From Candidatus Flexifilum affinis (GTDB lineage Bacteria; Chloroflexota; Anaerolineae; Aggregatilineales; Phototrophicaceae), in NCBI GenBank assembly GCA_016713325.1, contig JADJPJ010000093.1, positions 124,001-188,000 of the forward strand: a DNA stretch of 64,000 nucleotides, written 5' to 3'. Positions 45,333 to 54,257 of this stretch are shown here, piece by piece. A model generated the notes under the pieces. The model had not been told where the DNA came from, made no database searches, and worked only from the letters and a program-made list of their open reading frames with translations. The number at the start of each line of letters is the position of its first letter. Positions within the stretch are counted from its first letter, which is position 1. The translations under genes and the position numbers were made by a program.

Positions 45333-46253
45333 ATGAATATCCCCTTGAAGGCTCGTCCATCCTCACTCCCCATCAGCCAGAGGCTGCGGGTGTGGCTGGG
45401 AGGGAGTTACGCTCCCTATCTGTACATTGCGCCTTTCTTTGTGTTCTTTCTTGCCTTCGGATTCTACCCGCTGGCCTATGCCTTACGCCTCAGCTTCACC
45501 GAGTGGCGTGGTGCGGGCGAACCCCTCTACATCGGCCTCGAAAACTACACCTTCCTGCTGTCCAACAGCTATTTCTGGAACTCCCTGCAAAACTCGGCGG
45601 TCCTCTGGCTGCTGATCGTCCCGCTGCAAACGCTGATGGCCGTCTTTGCCGCCAGCCTGCTCTCCCGGCAGATCTGGTTTCGTTCGTTCTTTCGGGTCGT
45701 CTTTCTCATCCCCTATCTGGTTCCGCTGGTGGCCGTCGCGCAGATCTGGCTCATCCTGTTCGATAAGAACTTCGGCGCCATCAATGTCGTCTTGCAGGGC
45801 CTGGGCATCGAACCGATCGGCTGGCTGACGACCGGCACCTGGTCCAAGCCGACCATGGCCCTGCTCGTGTTCTGGAAGGGGTGCGGTTTCGCCGTGCTGA
45901 TCATGCTGGCGGCCATTCAGAATATCTCGCAGGAAATCTACGAATCGGCCTCGCTGGACGGGGCAAATGGCTTTCAGCAGTTTTTCCGCATCACCATACC
46001 GCTGATGCGCCGCTCGATCGTCTTTTTCATGATCATTTCCACCCTCGGCATCCTCCAGATGTTTGCCGAGCCGTACATCCTGACCCAGGGGGGGCCGTAC
46101 AACTCGACGGTCACGGCCGGGTTTGCTTTGTTCCGCTACACGCGCAACCTGGACCTGGGAACCGGCGCTGCCAATTCCTTCCTGCTGATGATCATCGTAG
46201 TCGTCATTTCCCTGGTGATGCTGCGCATGCTCCGTGAAAAAGAGACATCCTAG
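45333..46253 (+). CDS. Sugar ABC transporter permease, MalF/UgpA type
   Basis: A 306-residue permease with six membrane segments. The coupling EAA loop is IYESASLDGANGFQQFFRITIPLMRRS. The start of the core domain, LYIAPFFVFFLAFGFYPLAYALRLSFTEWRG, is typical of the first CUT1-family permease. It is 11 bases upstream of the second permease. No ATPase gene is in the operon, so a shared MsmK-like ATPase encoded elsewhere is likely. Confidence 0.92.
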   Translation: MNIPLKARPSSLPISQRLRVWLGGSYAPYLYIAPFFVFFLAFGFYPLAYALRLSFTEWRGAGEPLYIGLENYTFLLSNSYFWNSLQNSAVLWLLIVPLQTLMAVFAASLLSRQIWFRSFFRVVFLIPYLVPLVAVAQIWLILFDKNFGAINVVLQGLGIEPIGWLTTGTWSKPTMALLVFWKGCGFAVLIMLAAIQNISQEIYESASLDGANGFQQFFRITIPLMRRSIVFFMIISTLGILQMFAEPYILTQGGPYNSTVTAGFALFRYTRNLDLGTGAANSFLLMIIVVVISLVMLRMLREKETS

Positions 46254-46264
46254 AGGGGATGCTG

Positions 46265-47173
46265 ATGGACACACCGATCTTCGCTGCTCAGACCGCACAG
46301 CCGGCCCGGCCTGTCGCACAGGTCCGGCGCTTCACGCTCGGCAAGGTGTTTATCTACTTGTTCCTGTTTGGCATGTCCGCCTTTTTCCTGTTCCCGCTGG
46401 TCTGGATGATCCTGTCGTCGTTCAAGCCGCCGACAGACATTGCCGCCATCCCGCTGCGCTTCGACATCTCCACCTTTTCGCTCGACAACTACGAAGCGAT
46501 GCTCCGGAACGTCCCCATCCTCTCCGGCTTCAAGAACACGCTGGTCGTCGTTCTACTCAAGGGGAGCCTCACGCTGGTATTCGCGCCGCTGGCGGCCTAC
46601 GCCTTTGCCAAGCTGCGCTTTCGGGGTCGGCAGTTCCTGTTCAACATCGTCCTCGCCACGCTGATGCTGCCCCCCATCGTCATGCTCATTCCGCTCTTGC
46701 TGCAAATGGGTACCCTGGGCTGGATCAATACCTTCCAGGCGCTGGTGCTGCCCGGCGCCGTGGGCGCGTTCTACATCTTCCTCATGCGCCAGCAGTTTGC
46801 CGACGTTCCGGACGAACTGCTCGACGCCGGGCGGGTGGACGGGTGCAGTTCGTTTCAACTCTACCGGCTGATCGTCCTGCCGATGATGCGGCCTGCCCTC
46901 GCTGCCCTGGCGATCCTCGTCTTTCTGGACGTCTACAATGATTTCGTCTGGCCGGCACTGGTGATCAACTCCATCGACAGGCAAACGCTTCAGGTGATGC
47001 TGTCGTACCTGTACACGCAAATCAATAATGCTGCGGTGGGGACCACCGGATCCAACGCCTGGGGTCAGGTCATGGCGGCGAGCACCGTCGCCACCGTTCC
47101 GCTGCTGCTGGTGTTCATTTTCCTGCAGCGGCATTTCATCCGGGGCATCATGGCGGGCGCTCTTAAGGGCTAA
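46265..47173 (+). CDS. Sugar ABC transporter permease, MalG/UgpE type
   Basis: A 302-residue CUT1 permease. Core MSAFFLFPLVWMILSSFKP, EAA loop ELLDAGRVDGCSSFQLYRLIVLPMMRPAL, C-terminus FLQRHFIRGIMAGALKG (typical). ATG 46265 has GAGGGG at a spacing of six; ATG 46259 directly abuts that sequence. It pairs with the preceding permease and ends 14 bases before the GH51-like gene. Confidence 0.92.
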   Translation: MDTPIFAAQTAQPARPVAQVRRFTLGKVFIYLFLFGMSAFFLFPLVWMILSSFKPPTDIAAIPLRFDISTFSLDNYEAMLRNVPILSGFKNTLVVVLLKGSLTLVFAPLAAYAFAKLRFRGRQFLFNIVLATLMLPPIVMLIPLLLQMGTLGWINTFQALVLPGAVGAFYIFLMRQQFADVPDELLDAGRVDGCSSFQLYRLIVLPMMRPALAALAILVFLDVYNDFVWPALVINSIDRQTLQVMLSYLYTQINNAAVGTTGSNAWGQVMAASTVATVPLLLVFIFLQRHFIRGIMAGALKG

Positions 47174-47187
47174 CATTGGAGAGTTTG

Positions 47188-49440
47188 ATGTCAACGTCAG
47201 GTTTCACAGCCGTGAGCGAGCACTTGCTCTTTCGATTTACCCGCGACGATCAGGCTGCAACCAATCAGGTCGTCATCGACCTGTCGCAAGCGGGAACAGC
47301 GCCATCGAAGTACTTTCTCGGCTCCTTCCTCGAACATCTCGGTCATGGCATGATCGGCGGCGTGCTGGCGGAGCTCCTCGTCAACCCGACGTTCGCGCGC
47401 AGCCACAACCTGACCGATAAGCAGGTGGCCCAGCTGCGCAACAACGCGCGGTCCCTGACCGCCCTTTATCTTTCGAACGGCGATCCCGCAGCCCTCGGTC
47501 TTGGTTGGACGCCGCAGATCATGCCCACCGGGTTCGCGACCGCCGTGCTGGATGACGCCACCGAAGAGGGCCTTCCGTTCGGGTGGGGTCCGCTCGGATA
47601 CCCGGGCGGTGTGTCATTCGCGCCCGGGCGCACCGGCGGCGCAGTACGCATTGGCCCCTGGTCAGGCAATCCCGACCAGTACTGGCCGGTGGCCGAAGAT
47701 GGTCCGGCCGGCATCCGTCAGGGCTTCTTCCCACCCATCCGCCGCTGCCGCGAGTACACCGCCGAGGTCTGGGCGCGCATCGCTTCGCCCAACGCCCCCG
47801 CGCGCGGCCAGATCGAAATCGGGCTGCGCCGCCGGGTGAGCACGCCCGATGGCCGACGTCAGGCAGGGGAAGGGCTGGCCTCGTCGCGACACGCCATTGC
47901 CGGCTCGGATTGGGTGAAAATCGAGGCGCGCTTCCAACTGACCGAGGGACAGGTGTCCTACGGCGAACCGATCGATTTCTACGTGCGCTGGCTGCCCGCG
48001 GACGGTCACGCGCTGCTGATCGACCGCGCGGTGCTCAATCCTGCCGATGCCGTCGACGGCATCGACCCGGAGATCATCGAGCTGTCCAAGGCGTGGCCCG
48101 TGCCGCTGCTGCGCTGGCCGGGGGGCAACTTCGTCAGCTTCTATCACTGGCGCGATGGCGTCGGCCCCGTCGATCTGCGCCCCACCTATGCCAATCAGGC
48201 CTGGGGCGGGCTGGAATACGGCCTGTTCGGCACCGACGAGTTCATGACTTTCTGCCGTCACATCGACGCAGAGCCGCATCTGACCGTCAATGCCGGCACC
48301 GGCACCCCGGAAGAGGCAGCGGCGTGGGTCGAATACTGCAACGGGGATCTCTCAACGCCCATGGGCCGCCTGCGCGCGCAGAACGGCCATCCCGAGCCGT
48401 ACGACGTGCGCATCTGGGAGGTCGGCAATGAACCGTTCGGCTTCTGGCAGGCGGGGTTTCACGGGTCCGACGAAAATGCGCGCCGTTTCGCCGAATTCGC
48501 CAGGGCGATGGATCAGGCCAGCCCGATCCCGCTGACTCTCATCGCCAGCGGAAACGGCTTCGATTTTCCCGAAGGCGGGCTCGGCTACGACTACGTCACG
48601 GCCGACAGGCGCTGGCATCTCAAGCTGCTGGAGAGCGCTGCCGAGCGGATCGATTATATCAGCCTGCATTCGATGCCGGCCAATCACCTCTTCCTCAGCC
48701 ATTTGACGCACGAAGAGGCGACGCTCGCGGTCCTCGGTCAGGTCGATAGCTGGGAGCGGCGTTACATTCCGGAACTGCTCGCCGCCTGCGACCAGGCGAC
48801 GCAGGGGCTTGATCGCCGGATCGGGCTGGCGGTCACCGAGTGGGGAAATGTCGGAGACGACCCGGCGCGGCTGCATATCGAGAACTTCGGCGGCGTTGCC
48901 TATGGCGGCTTCTTTCTCAACCTGCTCATCCGCAACGCCGAGCGGATACCGATCGCCAACACGACCGGCTTCATGCATGGCGGCTGTCTGCGCAAAGGGT
49001 TTGGCATCACCTACTACGATCCACAGTATCTCGTCATTCAGGAATACGCCGCCTTCATCGATAACCAACCGGTCGCCTGCCATCTCACCGGCCTGGGCTT
49101 CGACGTGACGACCCCGGCCGATATCGGGCACCGGGAGCGCGATCTGCCGTTCATCGATGTGGCCGCCTGCCGGCTGGACGCCACGGATGGGCCGCACCTG
49201 CTGCTCGTCGCCGCCGTCAACCGCCACCTGCGCCAGACGCTTCCGCTGAGTATCCACGTTCCAGGGTTGGCGCTGCCTTCGTCCGTCGAGGTGTCCGTGC
49301 TCGCCTACCCGGAGATCACGGCACGAACGAGCCCCGCGCAGCCAGATCGCTTTAAGGTCGAGCGGTCGACGCAGTCGGTGACCGACGGCGCGCTTCACGT
49401 CGAGCTGCCGCCTTTTTCAGTCACCTGGATCAGGGTCTAG
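47188..49440 (+). CDS. GH51-like alpha-L-arabinofuranosidase with large N-terminal insertion
   Basis: A 750-residue enzyme, about 250 longer than the GH51 at 40936. The N-terminus has the FLGSFLEHLGHGMIGGVLAELLVNPTF start of GH51, then a carbohydrate-binding-like beta domain (about 100-285), then RWPGGNFVSFYHWRDGVGP, acid/base Glu in WEVGNEPFGFW and probable nucleophile Glu in AVTEWGNVG, and a C-terminal beta domain. ATG 47188 follows TTGGAG. It is the last gene of LacI-binding protein-permease-permease, so the locus imports and cleaves arabinosides. No signal peptide. Confidence 0.88.
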   Translation: MSTSGFTAVSEHLLFRFTRDDQAATNQVVIDLSQAGTAPSKYFLGSFLEHLGHGMIGGVLAELLVNPTFARSHNLTDKQVAQLRNNARSLTALYLSNGDPAALGLGWTPQIMPTGFATAVLDDATEEGLPFGWGPLGYPGGVSFAPGRTGGAVRIGPWSGNPDQYWPVAEDGPAGIRQGFFPPIRRCREYTAEVWARIASPNAPARGQIEIGLRRRVSTPDGRRQAGEGLASSRHAIAGSDWVKIEARFQLTEGQVSYGEPIDFYVRWLPADGHALLIDRAVLNPADAVDGIDPEIIELSKAWPVPLLRWPGGNFVSFYHWRDGVGPVDLRPTYANQAWGGLEYGLFGTDEFMTFCRHIDAEPHLTVNAGTGTPEEAAAWVEYCNGDLSTPMGRLRAQNGHPEPYDVRIWEVGNEPFGFWQAGFHGSDENARRFAEFARAMDQASPIPLTLIASGNGFDFPEGGLGYDYVTADRRWHLKLLESAAERIDYISLHSMPANHLFLSHLTHEEATLAVLGQVDSWERRYIPELLAACDQATQGLDRRIGLAVTEWGNVGDDPARLHIENFGGVAYGGFFLNLLIRNAERIPIANTTGFMHGGCLRKGFGITYYDPQYLVIQEYAAFIDNQPVACHLTGLGFDVTTPADIGHRERDLPFIDVAACRLDATDGPHLLLVAAVNRHLRQTLPLSIHVPGLALPSSVEVSVLAYPEITARTSPAQPDRFKVERSTQSVTDGALHVELPPFSVTWIRV

Positions 49441-49465
49441 GCCACTCTCCGTATGTATTCAACGT

Positions 49466-49532
49466 CCTCACCCCTGCTGCGCTTCGCTTAGCTTCCCCTC
49501 TCTATTTCATGGAAAGGGGACTGAGGGGTGAG
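49466..49532. repeat. Nested inverted-repeat intergenic element, copy B
   Basis: Reverse-orientation relative of 4584-4650: CCTCACCCCT (49466), inner CCCCTCTC...GAAAGGGG hairpin, and AGGGGTGAG at the right end. It lies at the 3' end of the GH29 remnant, whose stop codon (49507-49509) lies inside the repeat. Confidence 0.75.
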
Positions 49533-50054
49533 ATGGTTCGTGGCTGAGCTGAATCCGAAACGTGAAGGCGTCCTCGCAGGGCTTTTGCGCCGGCGTCCTG
49601 ACGCGCAGCCCCGCGCTGTCCTGCGACCACTCCAGCGACCCCGCGCCGAGCATGCTCACCTGCTCGATCCGGCTCGTCAGCAAGGCCGATCCCTGCCTCA
49701 GGCTGGCGATCACCGCTTCATCGCCCGGCCACGCCAGCGCAATGGCGTACAGCACATCGCCGTTGCGGGTGAAGCGAAAATCCTGCCCGGTGAACGACGC
49801 GCGCTTGGTATCCGTGAAGGAGCCTTCGGCCACTTCCGTCGGGCCTTCGCCGGGGATCGTCCAGGGACGCGTGTCGTAGATGGCTTCCCCGTTGACGCTC
49901 AGCCACCGGCCGATAGCGCGGAGAATTCGCGCATCGCCTTCGGGAATGGTGCCGTCCGGTTTAGGGCCGGCATTGAGCAGCAGCGCGCCATTCTTGCTCA
50001 CCACGTCGATCAGATCGCAGATTTCGTTTGCCTGGGTCGCCCACCTCTACCCGG
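49507..50054 (-). pseudogene. C-terminal remnant of a GH29 alpha-L-fucosidase
   Basis: The minus-strand frame begins near 50054 with ATQANEICDLIDVVSKNGALL and LNAGPKPDGTIPEGDARIL, RAIGRWLSVNGEAIYDTRPW, the conserved end of the GH29 barrel, then a beta-sandwich. About 300 N-terminal residues, including the catalytic nucleophile, are missing. The last residues and stop come from a repeat element, so the 3' end is also altered. It ends convergent to the GH51-like gene. Non-functional as it stands. Confidence 0.75.
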
Positions 50055-50058
50055 GCCG

Positions 50059-50215
50059 CAACCGATAGTACTGGCAGCCATGCGGGGCGAGCGAAACCAG
50101 CAGTCTGTCCTGCGGGTGATTGTCGCGGCTCTCGCGGTGCACCTACATGACTTCGGCATTCGTCAGCAGATCGATGGTAAAGATCAGGACGGTTCGCGCT
50201 GTTCCGCCGAGGGCT
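50059..50215 (-). pseudogene. Decayed C-terminal fragment of a glycoside hydrolase-like gene
   Basis: On the minus strand, the frame GGTARTVLIFTIDLLTNAEVM meets an in-frame TAG and then continues VHRESRDNHPQDRLLVSLAP and HGCQYYRLRPG to a TAG at about 50057-50059. The LVxLAPHGCxYYRL ending resembles the closing beta-sandwich of alpha-galactosidase-type hydrolases. No start or catalytic domain remains. Confidence 0.4.
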
Positions 50216-50216
50216 G

Positions 50217-50424
50217 AAGCCCGTCGGCCAGAAAAAGACAAGCTCACTAAAGGAGCTATGCCCGCGTGTTCCGGCGGCCACTTCAGTGGGCCTGGGGTCG
50301 GGATTCGGCGGCGAGGCGCTTTGAGCCCTCGGCGAGCACCCTCGCGTGCGCCCTACGGCGCCGCGGGACGGACGTGCAAACGAAGTTTGCCTGCGCCCGT
50401 CCGAAGTTTCTGAAAGTCGCCCTC
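50217..50424. repeat. Palindrome-rich intergenic segment
   Basis: Contains GCCGAGGGCTGAAGCCCGTCGGC (around 50196-50218, an imperfect palindrome), AGCTC-ACTAAAG-GAGCT (50242-50258) and other short inverted repeats. No gene is recognisable. It separates the decayed fragment from the truncated dehydrogenase. Confidence 0.5.
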
Positions 50425-51410
50425 TCAATAGCCCTTCTCGACATCCAGCACGTTGATCATCGGCTCCCCGACCAGGAAGCGGCGGATGTTCTCGCAGAAG
50501 AGGTCGACGATCTTGCGGTTCTCCGAGGTGGCGGTGCTGGCCGAGTGCGGGCAGACGATCACGTTGGGCATGTCCCACAGCGGATCGCCGGGCGGCAGCG
50601 GCTCGACCTCGAACACGTCCAGCGCCGCCCCGCGCAGATGGCCGGAACGCAGCGCCTCGGTTAGGGCCGCCTGCTCCACCACGGCGCCGCGCCCGATGTT
50701 GATCAGCACCGCGCCGCGCGGCAGCGCCGCCAGCTCCGCCGCGCCGATCAACCGCTCGGTTTCGCGCGTGTGCGGGGTGGCGATCACCAGATAATTCGCT
50801 TCGTGGAGCATGTCGATCAGCGCGTCGGGTCTGTACAGCCGGTCGACATTCGGCGTGTGCTGCGACGGGTCGCGCCGCGTGCCCACCACGCGCATATCGA
50901 AAGCCTTGGCCAGCCGGGCGACTTCCCGGCCGATCTTGCCCAGTCCGACGATGCCGAGCGTGCTGTCGGCCAGTTCCTCGCCGCAGTAGCGCGCCCAGTG
51001 CTGGGCGGCCTGTTCCGAGCGGAGATATTCGTAATCCTTGGCGAACATCAGCATCGACATCAGCGCGAATTCCGCCAGCGGCCGGGCGTGTACCCCGCTG
51101 GCGGTGGTGAAGATCCAGCCGGCGCGCTCGGCATAGCGCATCCGCTCGACAAACTTGCCGATCCCCGCGCTGGTCGCCTGAATCCAGCGCAGGTTGGGCG
51201 CCAGTTCCGGCAGATCGTCGTGGTGGGTGTGGTCGAAGTCGAACAGCACGTCCGCCTGCGCCAGCAGCGACCGCCACTCGGCTTCTTGCTCCGGGGTCCG
51301 CGTGATCGGTCCGGTGTGGTCGGCGGCGTAGCGCGGCGCGCCGATCAGGTCCGGGCGGTTGATCACGCGCAGCCCCGGCGCCGCGGCCTCGACCTGGGCG
51401 ACCAGCGTGG
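50425..51410 (-). CDS. D-2-hydroxyacid dehydrogenase, N-terminus lost
   Basis: A NAD-dependent 2-hydroxyacid dehydrogenase, about 315-328 residues remaining. Rossmann motif LGIVGLGKIGREVARLA, catalytic Arg in NIGRGAVV, His in VIVCPHSAS. The frame is open upstream of a GTG at 51366 as TLVAQVEAAAPGLRV, matching the first helix of the family, and then runs into the M42 peptidase gene in another frame at about 51410. The first strand and true start are missing, so a deletion appears to have fused the two gene ends. It may still be expressed from the GTG. Confidence 0.8.
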
Positions 51411-52393
51411 ACGGTCTCGAAGGGGCTGTGCGTATAGCGGGTGGGCACCACCACCGCCGACGCCGCCACGCCCTCGCGGATCAGCGCGCCGGAGTCGGTG
51501 CCGTACAGGCCGTACACCACATGCTGGAGCGGGATGCCAGCCTCGGCGGCCGTATCGGCGATCCGGTTGTTGAGCTGGAAGTTGTAGGCGTACAGATCCT
51601 TGTGAATCAGGATCGGCCCGGCGCCCAGCCGCGACGAGACATCGCGAGGATCGACCCCCGGCACATCGCCCGAGAGGCCGGTGTCCACCGCGATGGCGTA
51701 GGTGCAGTTGACCGCACGGTTGATCGACTGCGCGCCGTACAGGCCACTCTCTTCCATCACCGTCGAGCCGAAGTACAGGTCATACTGCAACTGCGAGCGG
51801 TCCAGCCGCCGCAGCACCTCGTCCATGACGGCCAGCGCGGCGCGGTTGTCCATGGCCTTGCCGGTGTAGAACTTCCCGTTCTGGCGGGTCGGCGGGTTCC
51901 AGATCACCCGACTGCCCACTTCGATGCCGGCGGCGCGCACGGCCTCGGCACTGGGCAGGAAGACGTCGATGAAGATGTCATTCCAGTCCAGCGCCGTCTT
52001 GGCGCGCTGGTCCGGCGTGAGGATGTGCCCCGTCAGCGTGGCAAAAACGCCGGGGACCAGCGCCTCGCGTCCGATCACCAGCGCCTGCTGGCCGATCGGC
52101 GTGAAGTACGACCCGCGCAGATCCGGCCGGCCGCGTTCGTCGCGCTGCCCGCTGGTGATGAAGAGAAAGCCATCCGGCGTGATGTACTTGACCGTATAGC
52201 CGATCTCGTCGCCGTGACCGACCAGCATCAGCCGCGGCCCCTCCCCGCCAATGTGCGCGATCAGGTTGCCGACGGGGGTTATCTCCGCTTCCTGGGAAAG
52301 CGGCTTCCAGCGGTCGTACAGAAATTGGTGGACGCGTTCTTCACGCCCGCCGGGGCCGGGAAGTTCGCAGACCTGCTTCAAAAGCTCAAACAT
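51411..52393 (-). CDS. M42-family aminopeptidase/endoglucanase-like peptidase, C-terminus lost
   Basis: About 325 residues of an M42 dinuclear-metal aminopeptidase. Metal and catalytic motifs are all present: LVGHGDEIGY, GKAMDNRAALAV, TVMEESGLYGAQ, IAVDTGLSGD and TRYTHSPFETV. After ETVHA the frame leaves the family and runs as Arg/Gly-rich shadow sequence, while another frame begins dehydrogenase sequence. About 25 C-terminal residues are therefore missing. ATG 52393 is two bases after the stop of the peptide ABC permease, so it belongs to that operon and probably trims imported peptides. Confidence 0.82.
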
Positions 52394-52395
52394 CG

Positions 52396-53265
52396 TTACA
52401 GCCTCAGTCTTGGATCGAGAATATCGCGCAGGCCATCGCCGATCAGGTTGATCGACATGACGGTGATCATGATAGCCAATCCGGGGAAGGTCGTCACCCA
52501 CCACGCCGCCCGTAGATAGACGCGCCCCTCGCTCAGCATGATGCCCCACTCCGGCGTCGGCGGCTGCGCGCCCAGCCCCAGAAAACTCAGGGCGGCGCCG
52601 GCGATGATCGCGCCGGCGATGCCATTGGTGGCGATGACGATCAGCGGCGCGAGAATGTTCGGAAAAATGTGTCGGGTAATGATGCGCGGCGCCGTGCAGC
52701 CGATCGACAGCCCGGCCAGCACATAGTCGATAGATTTCACCGACAGCGTGCTCCCCCGCGCCATGCGCGCATAGGTCGGAATGGCGGAGATGCCCACGGC
52801 GATCATCACATTGGTCAGGCTGCGCCCCAGAATGGCCACGATCGCCAGCGCCAGCAGAATGCCGGGGAACGCCAGCATCACGTCCATGGCGCGCATGATC
52901 AGCGCGTCGACTCTTCCGCCGAAGTAGCCGCCGATCATGCCCAGTGGGATGCCAATCGTCGCGGCGATCGCCACCGAGACGAAGCCAACCAGCAGCGACA
53001 GCCGAGCGCCGTAGGCGATGCGGGTGAAGACATCCCGACCGAAGTCGTCGGTCCCGAACAGATGCTCAGGGTTCGGTTCCTGCAAACGCAACGCCGGCGT
53101 CACCAACAGCGGGTCGTAGGAGGAGAGGTTAGATGCAAAAAGCCCCAGCAGGACGATCACCAGCAGGATGCCGGCGCCTAGCGCGATGTTCAGGCTGCGA
53201 AACAGACGCTGCACCGTGCGCGGCACGCGGCTGGAACGGGGTCGAATGTGGATGACTTCAGTCAT
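52396..53265 (-). CDS. Peptide/nickel-type ABC permease, DppC-like
   Basis: A 289-residue permease with an N-terminal segment (LNIALGAGILLVIVLLGLFA), the OppC_N region HLFGTDDFGRDVFTRIAYGARLSL, and an EAA-like loop. The GTDDFGRDV motif is diagnostic for DppC/OppC. It overlaps the upstream permease by 8 bases and abuts the M42 peptidase gene. No ATPase genes are in the visible operon; they may be elsewhere. Confidence 0.92.
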   Translation of the reverse strand: MTEVIHIRPRSSRVPRTVQRLFRSLNIALGAGILLVIVLLGLFASNLSSYDPLLVTPALRLQEPNPEHLFGTDDFGRDVFTRIAYGARLSLLVGFVSVAIAATIGIPLGMIGGYFGGRVDALIMRAMDVMLAFPGILLALAIVAILGRSLTNVMIAVGISAIPTYARMARGSTLSVKSIDYVLAGLSIGCTAPRIITRHIFPNILAPLIVIATNGIAGAIIAGAALSFLGLGAQPPTPEWGIMLSEGRVYLRAAWWVTTFPGLAIMITVMSINLIGDGLRDILDPRLRL

Positions 53266-54180
53266 AGCGGATACGCGGGTCGATGGTGACGTACAGCAAG
53301 TCGATCAGGATGTTGATGACGACATAGGCGATGGCGATGAACAGGGTCGCCCCCTGCACCAGGGTGTAGTCCTTGTTGAGAATCGCGTCGACATACATGC
53401 GGCCCAACCCGAGGCGCGCGAAGATCGTCTCGGTCAGCACCGCGCCGCTCAGCAGTTGCCCAAACGTCAGTCCCAACAGGGTCACGATCGGGATCAGCGC
53501 GTTGCGCAGTGCATGGCGCATCACGACCACGAACTGCGACAGCCCTTTGGCTCGGGCGGTCAGGACGTATTCCTGGCTCAGCACTTCCAGCATGCTGGAG
53601 CGCACCAGCCGCGCCAGCGACCCGGCGGAGAGCAGCCCGAGCGCGACGGCCGGCATGATCAGGCGGTCCAGGCTCCCCTGACCGATCGGTGGCAGCCAGC
53701 GCAGATTGACCGAGAACACCACGATCAGCAGAAGAGACGACCAGTAGACCGGCATGGAGATGCCGATGAGCGCCAGCAGCGTTGCCACGGTATCGATCAG
53801 CGAGTTGTGCTTGATCGCCGCGACGATCCCGACGGTCAGCCCGAGCGTAATCGCCACGGCCAGCGCGGCAATGGTCAGTTCCAGCGTGCTGGGCAGGCGG
53901 ATCAGGATCTCGTTCAGCACCGGGCGGCCGTTGTTCAGGGACCGCCCGAGATCCCCTGAAGCGCCTTCCAGATGTAGTCGAAATATTGAACGTAGATGGG
54001 ACGGTTCAGCCCCATCTGCTCGCGGATCGATTCCAGCATCTCCGGCGACGCCTGATTCTCGCCCACGTAGATCTCGGCGGGGTCGCCGGGGATCAGATAG
54101 AGCATCAGGAAGACCAGGGCCGTGACCAGGAGCACGGTAGGGATCGCTTGCAGGAGACGGTTGAGGACGTAGCGCAGCAT
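53258..54180 (-). CDS. Peptide-type ABC permease, DppB-like (frameshifted)
   Basis: The first frame (ATG 54180, MLRYVLNRLLQAIPTVLLVT) carries the DppB start and FLMLYLIPGDPAEIYVGE; it stops at 53935. The second frame continues GDLGRSLNNGRPVLNEILIRL and the permease core with ARAKGLSQFVVVMRHALRNALIPIV. One added base in the CCCC at 53953-53956 joins them into about 308 residues of the usual length. This looks like a homopolymer sequencing error rather than decay, since the rest is intact. Confidence 0.85.
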
Positions 54181-54206
54181 TCTCGATCCAGGGGAGATAG
54201 AGGACA

Positions 54207-54237
54207 GAGGCAGCGTCTGCTGTGCAGACGCTGCCTC
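54207..54237 (-). promoter_or_regulatory. Intra-operon hairpin between binding protein and permease
   Basis: GAGGCAGCGTCTGC and GCAGACGCTGCCTC form a perfect 14-bp stem with a three-base loop and no U run, 20 bases after the binding-protein stop. It probably protects the upstream mRNA and limits read-through. Confidence 0.6.
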
Positions 54238-54257
54238 CATCACCATGTCAGGACGAA

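Noticed and set aside
50217-50424. Possible small gene or structured RNA
   Set aside because: Only short palindromes of the intergenic-repeat kind are seen; no conserved RNA family pattern, ribosome-binding site or coding bias.
49961-51410. Continuation of the M42 peptidase frame to a total of over 800 residues
   Set aside because: After about 51410 the translation is Arg/Gly/Ala-rich shadow sequence of the dehydrogenase and hydrolase remnants, not a fused domain.
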